64,000 nucleotides of DNA from the NCBI GenBank assembly GCA_965223305.1, contig CBDCWT010000007.1:70257-134256 (forward strand), read 5' to 3'. Made by a program: the position numbers and the translations under genes. Numbering within the stretch: position 1 is the first letter of the stretch; every line of letters starts with the position of its first letter. Positions 41,832 through 49,600 of this stretch are shown piece after piece. This stretch comes from CBDCWT01 sp965223305. GTDB taxonomy: Bacteria > Planctomycetota > Planctomycetia > Pirellulales > Pirellulaceae. The notes under the pieces are model-generated. The model was not told the origin of the DNA and ran no database searches. It saw only the letters and a program-made list of their open reading frames with translations.

Positions 41832-43694
41832 TTGTTAGTCGGTCCGGTTTTCTCGCGCGAAGCGGCCACCGCGCCGCGGCGGCCACGCCACTACGTCCAG
41901 CGATCGATTTACGTGTTGGCGTTGTTGATTCTGATTTGCACCGCCTGGTTCGTCTTGGCGGGTACTCAGATCATCCGAAACGTGGGGGATATGGCCCGCT
42001 TTGGATCGGCCCTGTTTCAGATTTTGGCCCCGCTCCAGCTGGCCCTGGTCGCGTTCCTGGCCGCGTTCGGCGTGGGCAGTGCCGTCGCGCAAGAAAAGGA
42101 CCGGCGTACGCTGATCCTCCTGCTGATGACCCGGATGACCAACAGCGAGTTGGTGCTGGGCAAACTACTGGCGAGCCTGTTGGATGTGCTCGCGATGCTG
42201 GCCGCCGCGCTTCCCGTGTTCTTGTTGATCACCCTGTTGGGTGGGGTTTCCCTCGAACAGGTCGGTCGCGTCTTTCTGGTGACGTTGACGACTGCGTTGG
42301 TGACCGGCAGCCTGGGTTCGACTTTGGCGCTCTGGCGTGAGAAGACATTCCAGACGATCTCCATGACTGCGTTGGCGATTGTCCTCTGGGTGGCGTTCTG
42401 CGAGGTTGCCTATTCGGGGCTGTTGTTCGACAGCCTGGGTGGCGTGAGCTGTCAGGTTTTGGCCACTGGCTGTAGTCCGTTTCGGGCGATCCTGGTGGCT
42501 GCGATGCCGCGGGTTGCCAGCGAACCGTTGCTGGTGTTGCTCAGCGACGGAGTCAACTTGTACTTGCTGCAGTCTCTATTGGTGGCCGGGTTGCTGAACG
42601 CTTGCGCCATCTTGCGCGTGCGGGTTTGGAATCCGTCGCGGGAGGTGCGGCCCGGTCAAGCCGAGTCGGCGGAGGCCGAGTCGGCGAGCATTTGGGGGGC
42701 CGAGCACGATTTGCGCAGCGAGCGAGAGGCGTCTATGCCGGCGGAGGAAGCCCGCTCCGGGCACGTCGACGCGCGGCAGCGGACCGCTTCACGCCAGAGC
42801 CGGCGGGTTTGGGACAATCCGATCCTGTGGCGCGAAGTATGCACGTGGGCCTATGGTCGCAAGGTCATGTTGGTCCGTTTGGCTTACCTGCTGTTGTTTG
42901 CGTTGGCCGCTGCGGGTTTGTACGGTTCGGCTGTCGCCGGAGAGGGAGTCCTGCCGGCCGGCGGTACCATCCTGCCGGCTGCTGCCAAGTCGCTGGCGCC
43001 TTTCTTCCTTGTCAGCCTGGTGATTGTCAATGCGCTGGCGGTCAATTCGATTACCAATGAACGGGACGCGTTGGCGCTCGACCTGTTGCTGGTGACCGAT
43101 CTGTCACCTCGGGAGTTCATTTTCGGCAAACTAGGCGGTGTGCTGTGGGTCACCCGCGAGATGGTCCTGTTGCCGATCGCGCTCTGCTTGGCGATGTGGT
43201 GGAGTGGCGGGATTCGTTTCGAGAATTTGGTTTATCTACTGGGCGGGCTGGTGGTGATGGACGTCTTCGTGACCATTTTGGGCATCCACTGCGGGATGAC
43301 CTACGCGAATTCGCGGACGGCGATCAGCGTGAGCTTGGGGACCGTCTTCTTCCTGTTCGTGGGAGTGGTGACTTGTTTGGTGATCATGATTTCATTTAGC
43401 GGCTCGTTTCACGTGCAGTATGCTCCGTTCTTGGCATTTGTCGGCGGCGGCAGCATCGGTCTCTATGTCGCGCTCGGGTTCCGCAACCCTTCACCGGCGG
43501 TGTTCTGGTCGTCATTGTTGCTGCCGATTGCTACGTTCTTTGCTATTGTCAGCTTTGTGCTAGGCAATCGCGAGTTGACCATTTTCCTAGTGATTGTGGG
43601 GATGTACGGTTTCACCACGCTGTCGATGATGGTTCCAGCGATTGCGGAGTTTGACATCGCGATGGGAAGGACCAAGACGGCGGCGGAGGAGTGA
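41832..43694 (+). CDS. ABC-2-type permease (long, two halves)
   Basis: A 620-residue membrane protein with about 12 hydrophobic segments in two halves (about 25-260 and 335-605), separated by a charged, Arg-rich loop near 270-330. GVGSAVAQEKDRRTLILLLMTRM and NSITNERDALALDLLLVTDL are repeats of the same amphipathic element, typical of ABC-2 permeases, one per half. It probably exports a substrate, but no ATPase subunit is encoded next to it. The start is a TTG at 41832 (GGGGGTGA upstream), chosen because LVGPVFSREAATAPRRPRH looks like the genuine N terminus of this planctomycete family. Confidence 0.72.
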   Translation: MLVGPVFSREAATAPRRPRHYVQRSIYVLALLILICTAWFVLAGTQIIRNVGDMARFGSALFQILAPLQLALVAFLAAFGVGSAVAQEKDRRTLILLLMTRMTNSELVLGKLLASLLDVLAMLAAALPVFLLITLLGGVSLEQVGRVFLVTLTTALVTGSLGSTLALWREKTFQTISMTALAIVLWVAFCEVAYSGLLFDSLGGVSCQVLATGCSPFRAILVAAMPRVASEPLLVLLSDGVNLYLLQSLLVAGLLNACAILRVRVWNPSREVRPGQAESAEAESASIWGAEHDLRSEREASMPAEEARSGHVDARQRTASRQSRRVWDNPILWREVCTWAYGRKVMLVRLAYLLLFALAAAGLYGSAVAGEGVLPAGGTILPAAAKSLAPFFLVSLVIVNALAVNSITNERDALALDLLLVTDLSPREFIFGKLGGVLWVTREMVLLPIALCLAMWWSGGIRFENLVYLLGGLVVMDVFVTILGIHCGMTYANSRTAISVSLGTVFFLFVGVVTCLVIMISFSGSFHVQYAPFLAFVGGGSIGLYVALGFRNPSPAVFWSSLLLPIATFFAIVSFVLGNRELTIFLVIVGMYGFTTLSMMVPAIAEFDIAMGRTKTAAEE

Positions 43695-43712
43695 AGTAGC
43701 CTGAGCGCTCTG

Positions 43713-44969
43713 TTGGAAGTCTCGCCTTGGTTGGCGGCGATGTTCGTGCTGATCATCGGCTCGGCGTTCTTTTCGGCGAGCGAGGCCGCGCTTTTTTCTC
43801 TATCGGCAAAGGACCGGCGCAGGCTGCTGACGGGAAGCGGAGCGCAGCGCTTGGCAGCCCAGTTGCTGGAAGATCCGGACCGGTTATTGTCGGCCGTTCT
43901 GTTCTGGAACTTGGTCATCAATGTTGCCTACTTCGCGATCGTCGCCATTGCGGGTATCCAGCTGGAGCGACAATCGGTAAGGCAGCCCGCTGCGGTGGCC
44001 TTCAGCACCGCCGCGCTGCTACTGATCATCTTCTTCAGCGAAATGGTGCCCAAGAGCCTGGCGGTGCTGATGGCACGCAAGCTCGCAGGTCCGATCAGCA
44101 TTCCGATCGCAGTCGCCGTACGCTTAGTCGATCCGCTCATGCCGGCGCTGCGGCTGGCGAACACCCTGTCACAGCGGATGATCTGGCCTCGTTTTCGACC
44201 AGAGCTGCAGCTCGAGGTGTCCGATTTGGAGCGGGCCATCGAACTCTCGACTACCGACGCCGAGCTGGTGGAGCAGGAACAGGCGGCTCTGCAGAATATC
44301 GTCTTGTTGTCCGATATTCGGGTGGACGAGTGGATGCGACCTAGAACTCAATTCCAGACCTTTCGTCCTCCTGTGTCGCTCTCGGATCTCGGGGGTCAGA
44401 TGCCGCCCAGCGGCTACCTCTTGGTGACCGAACCGGACACGGAAGAGGTGGCAGCGGCGATCCATCTCAAAGAACTGTTTGATGTTCCCGCGGAGCATCT
44501 CGAATTTCATGCCGAGCCAGTTGTCTGCGTGCCCTGGTGTGCTACGGTCGCCGATGCTCTGCAGAGCATGCAGACAAAGAATCGCCAGGTTGCGGCGATC
44601 GTCAACGAATATGGAGAGACGATCGGGATCTTGACCTTTGAAGACATTTTGGACACCGTCTTCACGTACAGCCCCAGTCGCAGCAAGATCCTCCTCGACC
44701 GCAAACCGATTCACGATCTGGCTGATGGCATGTGGTTGGTTGCGGGGGTGACGAGTCTCCGCAGTCTGTCACGATATCTGGAGCTGGACCTGCCGCGCAG
44801 CAAGAGCGTCACGATCGCCGGCGTGATTCAGGAGATGCTCGGTCGCTTGGCCCGGGCCGGCGACGAATGCAATTGGGGGCCTTTCCGCTTGAAGGTATTG
44901 GAAGCTCCGGAACGCGGCCACCTGCTGATCGAGCTGAAGTTGGTTACACCACCGGAGACCAAGGAGTGA
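43713..44969 (+). CDS. CNNM/CBS/CorC-type membrane protein 1
   Basis: A 418-residue protein of the HlyC/CorC family, thought to move divalent cations such as Mg2+. Residues 1-140 are a DUF21/CNNM membrane domain (GSAFFSASEAALFSLSAKDR, FFSEMVPKSLAVLMARKLAG). A degenerate CBS pair follows (about 190-320, ending IVNEYGETIGILTFEDILDT), and residues about 330-415 are the CorC_HlyC domain (WLVAGVTSLRSLSRYLELDL). The frame offers TTG 43713 or CTG 43701/43710. GGAGGAG lies 9 nt before CTG 43701, so the true start is unclear. It overlaps the next gene. Confidence 0.8.
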   Translation: MEVSPWLAAMFVLIIGSAFFSASEAALFSLSAKDRRRLLTGSGAQRLAAQLLEDPDRLLSAVLFWNLVINVAYFAIVAIAGIQLERQSVRQPAAVAFSTAALLLIIFFSEMVPKSLAVLMARKLAGPISIPIAVAVRLVDPLMPALRLANTLSQRMIWPRFRPELQLEVSDLERAIELSTTDAELVEQEQAALQNIVLLSDIRVDEWMRPRTQFQTFRPPVSLSDLGGQMPPSGYLLVTEPDTEEVAAAIHLKELFDVPAEHLEFHAEPVVCVPWCATVADALQSMQTKNRQVAAIVNEYGETIGILTFEDILDTVFTYSPSRSKILLDRKPIHDLADGMWLVAGVTSLRSLSRYLELDLPRSKSVTIAGVIQEMLGRLARAGDECNWGPFRLKVLEAPERGHLLIELKLVTPPETKE

Positions 44970-45925
44970 TCACCAGCGCGGCCCTATTCGTCGTCGGGTT
45001 GATGTTGAGCGCTCTCTTTAGCGGCTCGGAGACGGGTTTCTACCGGGTCACTCGAGTCCGTTTGCTCCTGGATGGGCTCGCCGGGGATTCGATCGCGCAG
45101 TCTCTACTTTGGCTGACCAATAACCCGGCCCTTTTTGTGGCGACTTCGCTGGTGGGCAACAACTTGGCGAACTACATCACCTCGTTCGCCATCGTGTTGG
45201 GGATTCAGGAGCTGCTAGGAAGTGAAGGCCACTTCCTGGAGCTTGTGGCACCGGTCGTGCTGTCGCCGCTGATTTTTGTTTACGGCGAGTTGCTGCCCAA
45301 GCAGTTATTTTTCTACGCGCCTAATCGGATGTTGCGGCAATTCGGACCGGTCTTCCTATTCTTTGCCGTGATCTTCGTCCCGGTCTCAACCATCCTCTGG
45401 GCGCTGGGTCGCGTCTTGCAAGGGATCGTTGGCCAGCCGCCCCTGCGCGTCCAGTTGGCCCTAGCGCGGAACGAGCTGCAGGAGGTTCTGCAGGAAGGCC
45501 AGGAAGCCGGGATCCTCCGCCCGGCCCAGCGCAACCTTGCCAAGAGCCTGTTTTCCGTCGCGTCGCGTCCCGTACGAGAGTTTTGTACTCCGCTGGCACG
45601 CGTCGCCACAGTTCGTCTGGGCGACAGCAAGCGCGACGTCTATCGGCTGGCCCGCAGGCACGGCACGACGGCCGTGCCAGTCAGCGAAGCGGACTCGCGA
45701 AACCTCGTCGGCTACGTGCGGATCGTCGACTTGTACCTCGACCAGCAGCAGTCCGTCGCCGCCGTTCGGCCGCTGCTCGACATCCCCGCCAACGAATCGC
45801 ACATTGTGGCTTTGATTTCCCTACAAACGGCCGGAGAAGAGCTGGCCCGAGTGATCGACGAGGATGGCAAGACGGTCGGGCTATTGCTCGCGGACGAACT
45901 GACCAGTCCCTTGTTTCGGGGTTAG
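44966..45925 (+). CDS. CNNM/CBS-type membrane protein 2
   Basis: A 319-residue paralogue of the previous protein. The GTG start at 44966 overlaps the upstream TGA (GTGA), indicating coupled translation. The CNNM membrane domain (LFSGSETGFYRVTRVRLLLD, NPALFVATSLVGNNLANYIT, YGELLPKQLFFYAPNRMLR) is followed by a CBS pair (PVSEADSRNLVGYVRIVDLY, VIDEDGKTVGLLLADELTSP). Unlike protein 1 it has no CorC_HlyC domain. The two may form a heterodimeric cation transporter. The longer frame from 44732 lies inside the first gene and was rejected. Confidence 0.8.
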   Translation: MITSAALFVVGLMLSALFSGSETGFYRVTRVRLLLDGLAGDSIAQSLLWLTNNPALFVATSLVGNNLANYITSFAIVLGIQELLGSEGHFLELVAPVVLSPLIFVYGELLPKQLFFYAPNRMLRQFGPVFLFFAVIFVPVSTILWALGRVLQGIVGQPPLRVQLALARNELQEVLQEGQEAGILRPAQRNLAKSLFSVASRPVREFCTPLARVATVRLGDSKRDVYRLARRHGTTAVPVSEADSRNLVGYVRIVDLYLDQQQSVAAVRPLLDIPANESHIVALISLQTAGEELARVIDEDGKTVGLLLADELTSPLFRG

Positions 45926-46046
45926 CCCGATTAGCACGATTAGCCTGATTGGCACAAAAGTCGTTTGACGAAGGCGATTGCGCGGCCTAGGTTTCTGAGA
46001 GGCGATCTGTGTTGTATTACCCGCCCGCTGACGGAGAATCAAAAAC

Positions 46047-46301
46047 ATGACCGAATCCATTCGCTCGCCGTTTGTCGATCGCCGCAGCAGCTCTTCCCCG
46101 GATAGACCGGCTGTTGAACGCCGCCAGTTTTCCAATAGCTATGCAGGGTTGTCGCCCGAGGCCTCTGACTTGGCCACGGCGATCGACCAATACAAACTGC
46201 GTCACCGTCGTCGGTTTATTACCTACGAAGAGATGCTGATGGTAATCCAGTCACTCGGTTACACGCGGTCCGAACAAACCGTAGCCAGCACGGACTTCTA
46301 G
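46047..46301 (+). CDS. small conserved planctomycete protein
   Basis: An 84-residue protein of unknown role. The N-terminal half is basic and Ser/Arg-rich (FVDRRSSSSPDRPAVERRQF). The C-terminal half is a compact helical segment (LATAIDQYKLRHRRRFITYE, MLMVIQSLGYTRSE). From memory the segment AIDQYKLRHRRRFITYEEML is highly conserved across planctomycetes. No Shine-Dalgarno sequence stands out. It is convergent with the TPR lipoprotein gene, whose stop is 18 bp away. Confidence 0.65.
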   Translation: MTESIRSPFVDRRSSSSPDRPAVERRQFSNSYAGLSPEASDLATAIDQYKLRHRRRFITYEEMLMVIQSLGYTRSEQTVASTDF

Positions 46302-46319
46302 GGCTGATCGCACCGGTCG

Positions 46320-47213
46320 CTATCTTGCCGAGGCCAGTCGATGGTATAGCTCCAAGGCCCTGCTGTTCGCTGGACCACGAGAGATGGCAGCGTCCAACGC
46401 CAGCCTGGCACCGGCTGCGTTGCCCGACAGGTACTCGGCTTCTGCCAATTCAAGAAGTAGATCGCCGGTCGGTTCGCTTTCTTCAACCGCCTTCGTCAAA
46501 GCCTCTACGGCGTCTGGGTGCCTGCCGAGCCTCTTTAGTGAGATACCCTTGAGCGCGAGAACCTGCTGCGGAACCGCATTCGGTGGGTGCATGCTGGCCA
46601 ACAAGTCGATCGTCGCTAGGGCGCGGCGGGGTCGGTTCTGCTGCAGGTAGAGCTCGCAGAGCGCAAGTTGAACCTGAGGATAGTGGGGTCGGAGGGTGAG
46701 TGCGCGGTGGTAGCTGGCCATTGCCTCGGACATCCGACCTTGGCCCCGCAACACCTCTCCTTGGAGTGCCCAAGCAGTCTCGTTCTGAGGCTGAGCAGCG
46801 ATGGCTTGCTCGGCTTGCGCTCGCGCTAATTCGGCCTGTCCAGTCGAGAGATACATTTCACCGAGCTGCACCTGGAGCGGCGGGCTGGCACCTGCCAGAC
46901 GGACCGCGGTTTCCATGTGTTGGATCGCGGCATCACGCTGGCCGCGACGCCACAACGATTCGGCGTAGCGATGGTGCGCCAGCTCATCGGCTGGACAGAC
47001 CTCGATGGCCCGGGCAAACAACTCTTCTGCCTCCGACCAACGGCCGCGTTGCACCGCCGCCATCCCACGCAACGATAGTTGGCGTGAATCGAGCACGTTC
47101 TCCGCGACCGGGCCGCGATGCATGGAGACACAGCCGCTCGCAACACAACCGGCCAGCAGCATAGGCGCGGCCAGGCAGCGGAGCGAGGAAAAAAAGCCAG
47201 CGGCTGCAGGCAT
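46320..47213 (-). CDS. TPR lipoprotein
   Basis: A 297-residue protein. A signal peptide ends at a lipobox-like LAGC or ASGC (MPAAAGFFSSLRCLAAPM and following). It then has about seven TPR units: GMAAVQRGRWSEAEELFARA, HRYAESLWRRGQRDAAIQHM, LGEMYLSTGQAELARAQAEQ, and so on to ELAEAEYLSGNAAGARLALD. TPRs mediate protein-protein contacts, so it is probably an envelope scaffold or assembly factor. The start is ATG 47213 or the in-frame GTG 47234. Confidence 0.78.
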   Translation of the reverse strand: MPAAAGFFSSLRCLAAPMLLAGCVASGCVSMHRGPVAENVLDSRQLSLRGMAAVQRGRWSEAEELFARAIEVCPADELAHHRYAESLWRRGQRDAAIQHMETAVRLAGASPPLQVQLGEMYLSTGQAELARAQAEQAIAAQPQNETAWALQGEVLRGQGRMSEAMASYHRALTLRPHYPQVQLALCELYLQQNRPRRALATIDLLASMHPPNAVPQQVLALKGISLKRLGRHPDAVEALTKAVEESEPTGDLLLELAEAEYLSGNAAGARLALDAAISRGPANSRALELYHRLASAR

Positions 47214-47637
47214 CGGCGAAAAGGAAACGTGCACAAGGAATACGTCGGGCGATCGTCGAACGACAGCGTTGCCCGAAATAGGCGACGAAAGTTAGCAGAT
47301 CGCTGAATGGGAAACAAGAGATGGGCCGCTAGCATCGTAGCCGAACCGCTGCAGCTCGCTAGAGTTTGTGGACTGCATCGTAGCCGTAGCCGAACTCGCC
47401 AGAGTTTGGTGGACTGCCGATTCGTCCAAATTCTGGCGAATTCGGCTACTCGTCCCAATTCTGGCGAATACGGCTGCTTGTCCAAACTCTGCCGAGTTCG
47501 GCTACAGAGAGTGCCCCACCCGCCCTGCGATCACCCCTCCGGGCTTCCTCGCACGGCACCGCTCGACCCCTGCCAAGGCTCGGGTTACGATGAGTGCGTT
47601 GTGGCGTCGCCCGATTCTTTCCGTGCGAGCAGCAGGC
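47214..47637. other. divergent gap with family C repeat array
   Basis: No gene. It contains an array of GCCGAACTCGCCAGAGTTTG-type units between 47372 and 47505, in alternating orientation and with sequence drift. Confidence 0.6.
47372..47505. repeat. family C repeat array
   Basis: At least three units: GCCGAACTCGCCAGAGTTTG near 47390, CAAATTCTGGCGAATTCGGC and CAATTCTGGCGAATACGGC near 47436-47475, and CAAACTCTGCCGAGTTCGGC near 47485. The same motif lies at 18.7, 18.97, 20.68, 49.01 and 57.67 kb. Confidence 0.8.
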
Positions 47638-48090
47638 ATGAGTGGACATTACACCAAGCTGGGGATTGAGTTTCTCTATCCAGAGAACTGGCTGATCACT
47701 GACGAAGAGACGAAGTCGTGGCCCCGCTCCGTGACAGTTCAGAATCCCACGGGCGCATTTTGGTCTCTGATGGTCTACGACGACGCTGATCCAAGTGCGT
47801 TGCTCGACCAGGTCGCCGAGGTGATGGAGGCGGAGTACGACGATATTGAAGCGACCGAGGTGACCGAAGAGTTTGCCGAGTTTGTCGCGTCTGGGTTTGA
47901 CCTGGCGTTCTATTGCCTCGACTTTCTGGTCAACTCACGGACCCTGGCTGTGCGGGCTGCGCGCCAGACCTATCTGATGGTTTGGCAGGCCGAGGATCGG
48001 GAGTTCAGTGAACTAGAACCGGTTTTCCGCGCCATAAGTACGAGCTTGTTCGATCACGTGTCGCAGGCCGTTCGTGCGATCCCTGAGTGA
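47638..48090 (+). CDS. small PsbP/DUF1795-like protein
   Basis: A 150-residue protein without a signal peptide. It has the fold signature LGIEFLYPENW near the start, then PRSVTVQNPTGAFWSLMVYD, SALLDQVAEVMEAEYDDIEA, and a final YLMVWQAEDREFSELEPVFR and ISTSL. The pattern of a YP-x-NW strand followed by an F-x-S-L helix matches PsbP-like/DUF1795 domains, which bind small ligands or proteins. The function is unknown. The ATG at 47638 is preferred; an in-frame ATG 47590 would add a short basic segment. Confidence 0.55.
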   Translation: MSGHYTKLGIEFLYPENWLITDEETKSWPRSVTVQNPTGAFWSLMVYDDADPSALLDQVAEVMEAEYDDIEATEVTEEFAEFVASGFDLAFYCLDFLVNSRTLAVRAARQTYLMVWQAEDREFSELEPVFRAISTSLFDHVSQAVRAIPE

Positions 48091-48402
48091 TCCCTGCAAA
48101 ATCTACACAGTTTGCAGGACACGGTGACGAGCGCGGTTGACGCACAAGTCGTGGCTTTTTCAAGTCTTCCCGCGACGGGCGAGGTTTCACCGGGCTCTGC
48201 GGCACGCCATCTGCACAAGTATCGAGTCGTTCCCAGGAGGGCTGCCGCTCGGCCTTGGAACCGCGAATCTAAGGCACGTCGCCGAGGTATGGTGACCGCG
48301 CGGAGCTAAACTCCAAGCCAGTTTTTCGCGGTAAATGCCAGGCTAGCAGCGGCGGGCTGTTGTGGCTGGTGGACTGGCCGGAAGCCGTCCGAAGCGGAAA
48401 GA

Positions 48403-48421
48403 GCCCGGCTGGAAGCCGGGC
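48403..48421. terminator. GC-rich hairpin, possible terminator
   Basis: An 8-bp perfect stem GCCCGGCT / AGCCGGGC with a GGA loop, followed by CCTCTTAA. It lies 310 nt after the PsbP-like gene and directly before MITE copy 2. There is no T-tract. Confidence 0.35.
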
Positions 48422-48429
48422 CCTCTTAA

Positions 48430-48603
48430 CCCGGATTATTCATGAAGATCGTCGCGAGAGGTTGTAAGTACGTTCGTGGCAAGGAAGGCGAGCAATTCTT
48501 CTGCAGGCGTATTGAAGCAATACGTCGAGGGAGAATTGTGAAGCATGACGAAGCCACGGATGGACTTACGACCTCGCAGCAGATCGCTCATGAATAATTC
48601 GGG
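48430..48603 (-). mobile_element. 174-bp MITE-like element, copy 2 (TSD TTAA)
   Basis: Inverted relative to copies 1 and 3. Perfect TTAA duplications flank it (48426-48429 and 48604-48607). It differs from copy 3 by one base. The internal ORF runs 48591 to 48436 on the minus strand, and the single change from copy 3 (GCG to GCA) is silent in it. Confidence 0.9.
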
Positions 48604-48710
48604 TTAATTATCGTGCTGAGCCATGCGGGGCTCCGCGACTTCGGCGCCATAGTTTGGAGGGTTTGGGTCGATGAGTGAGCCTTTTGAAATTGCGCGTTTG
48701 GCCCCAATCG

Positions 48711-48781
48711 TAACCTGAAGCGTCAGCGAGGGAATAACTTGCGTCGATGCACTAACACCCTCGCTTACGCTTCGGGTTCCG
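48711..48781. repeat. palindromic repeat, family B, copy 3
   Basis: Arms AACCTGAAGCGTCAGCGAGG and CCTCGCTTACGCTTCGGGTT with a centre (TAACTTGCGTCGATGCACTA) like that of copy 1. Confidence 0.85.
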
Positions 48782-48956
48782 AAAAACCAGGCAAATTCGT
48801 CACCCTCAATCCGTAACTTCAGAGCTTGCGCTCCAGACCATGAGGTCGTGCAGCTTCTAACTTAGTGCGTGATTTCGTCTTTCCTCACTCTCCCCTCGGG
48901 GAGAGTCGGCCCGAAGGGCCGGAGAGGGGGGCACTCGCCGGACACTACGCGTCGGT

Positions 48957-49035
48957 TTCACTGGGGAAACCGTGGGCTAACGCCCAGCGGCTGATTTAGA
49001 GCGTAGCCGAACTCGCCAGAGTTTGGCGGACTGCA
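48957..49035. repeat. family D plus family C composite
   Basis: GGGCTAACGCCCAGCGGCTG followed by GCCGAACTCGCCAGAGTTTG, in the same order as at 18616-18721. Confidence 0.7.
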
Positions 49036-49105
49036 TGCAGCAAAAGCTGCACAGCCTCCCAGCGGGAGGGTGAGGTGGATGTCGGGGGCATCACACAGAA
49101 GGCCG

Positions 49106-49135
49106 TTGAGATTTTTTTTGCCTTTTCGCTATACT
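49106..49135 (+). promoter_or_regulatory. candidate promoter of the winged-helix gene
   Basis: TTGAGA (49106-49111), an 18-nt spacer that includes a run of eight Ts, and TATACT (49130-49135). It leaves a leader of about 180 nt before the ATG at 49324. Confidence 0.55.
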
Positions 49136-49323
49136 GATCGCCGGCAAAGCCTTTACCCGAGATCAATTCACTTGTCTGACGTAGCAGCCAAGGCACGTTG
49201 CTGACGTAGTTCGCCGGATTCGGCGACGGTGGATTGCCTTCTGGCCGTTGAGTGTGACAGTGGGCGAAGGATGCCAGGTCCGTGAAGTAAGGAATTGCGT
49301 ACTGCCTAGGGAGGGAGCTAGTG

Positions 49324-49551
49324 ATGGTTACCGTGACGATATCATGCAACGAGCAGATTGGAGAAGCTGCGGGTCAAGTTTGGCACTGCTTGGAGGAAAA
49401 CGGCCGACTGTCGCTTGCCAAGTTGACGAAGGAGTTGGAGTTGCCCAGGGATACGGTCATGCAAGCTGTTGGTTGGCTCGCCCGCGAAGACAAAGTTGAG
49501 CTCGAAGAGTCGAGTCGCGGACGGGTTATTTCGCTGAAACAGCAGTGGTAG
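49324..49551 (+). CDS. winged-helix protein (DUF2582-like)
   Basis: A 75-residue single-domain protein. NEQIGEAAGQVWHCLEENGR, LSLAKLTKELELPRDTVMQA and VGWLAREDKVELEESSRGRV match the winged-helix DUF2582 family. It may bind DNA or proteins. An in-frame GTG at 49321 abuts the ATG; GGGAGGGAG upstream serves either. It is convergent with the 963-residue protein gene. Confidence 0.8.
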   Translation: MVTVTISCNEQIGEAAGQVWHCLEENGRLSLAKLTKELELPRDTVMQAVGWLAREDKVELEESSRGRVISLKQQW

Positions 49552-49600
49552 AGGGGCGGTCTGACGAGAGCGGGCGCTTTACCGCTCGCCGCGCTGCCGG

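Larger units (their letters stand above)
48091..49323. other. 1.2-kb gene-free region of repeats
   Basis: No gene visible. In order there are unassigned sequence to 48400, a GCCCGGCT/AGCCGGGC hairpin (48403-48421) that could terminate the upstream gene, MITE copy 2 at 48430-48603, family B copy 3 at 48711-48781, a CTCTCCCC/GGGGAGAGTCGGCCC repeat at about 48893-48950, family D/C at 48957-49035, and a promoter at 49106-49135. Confidence 0.6.

Noticed and set aside
47372..47505. Possible CRISPR or origin-type iterons
   Set aside because: Units alternate in orientation, drift in sequence and have irregular spacing; the same motif is dispersed elsewhere as family C.
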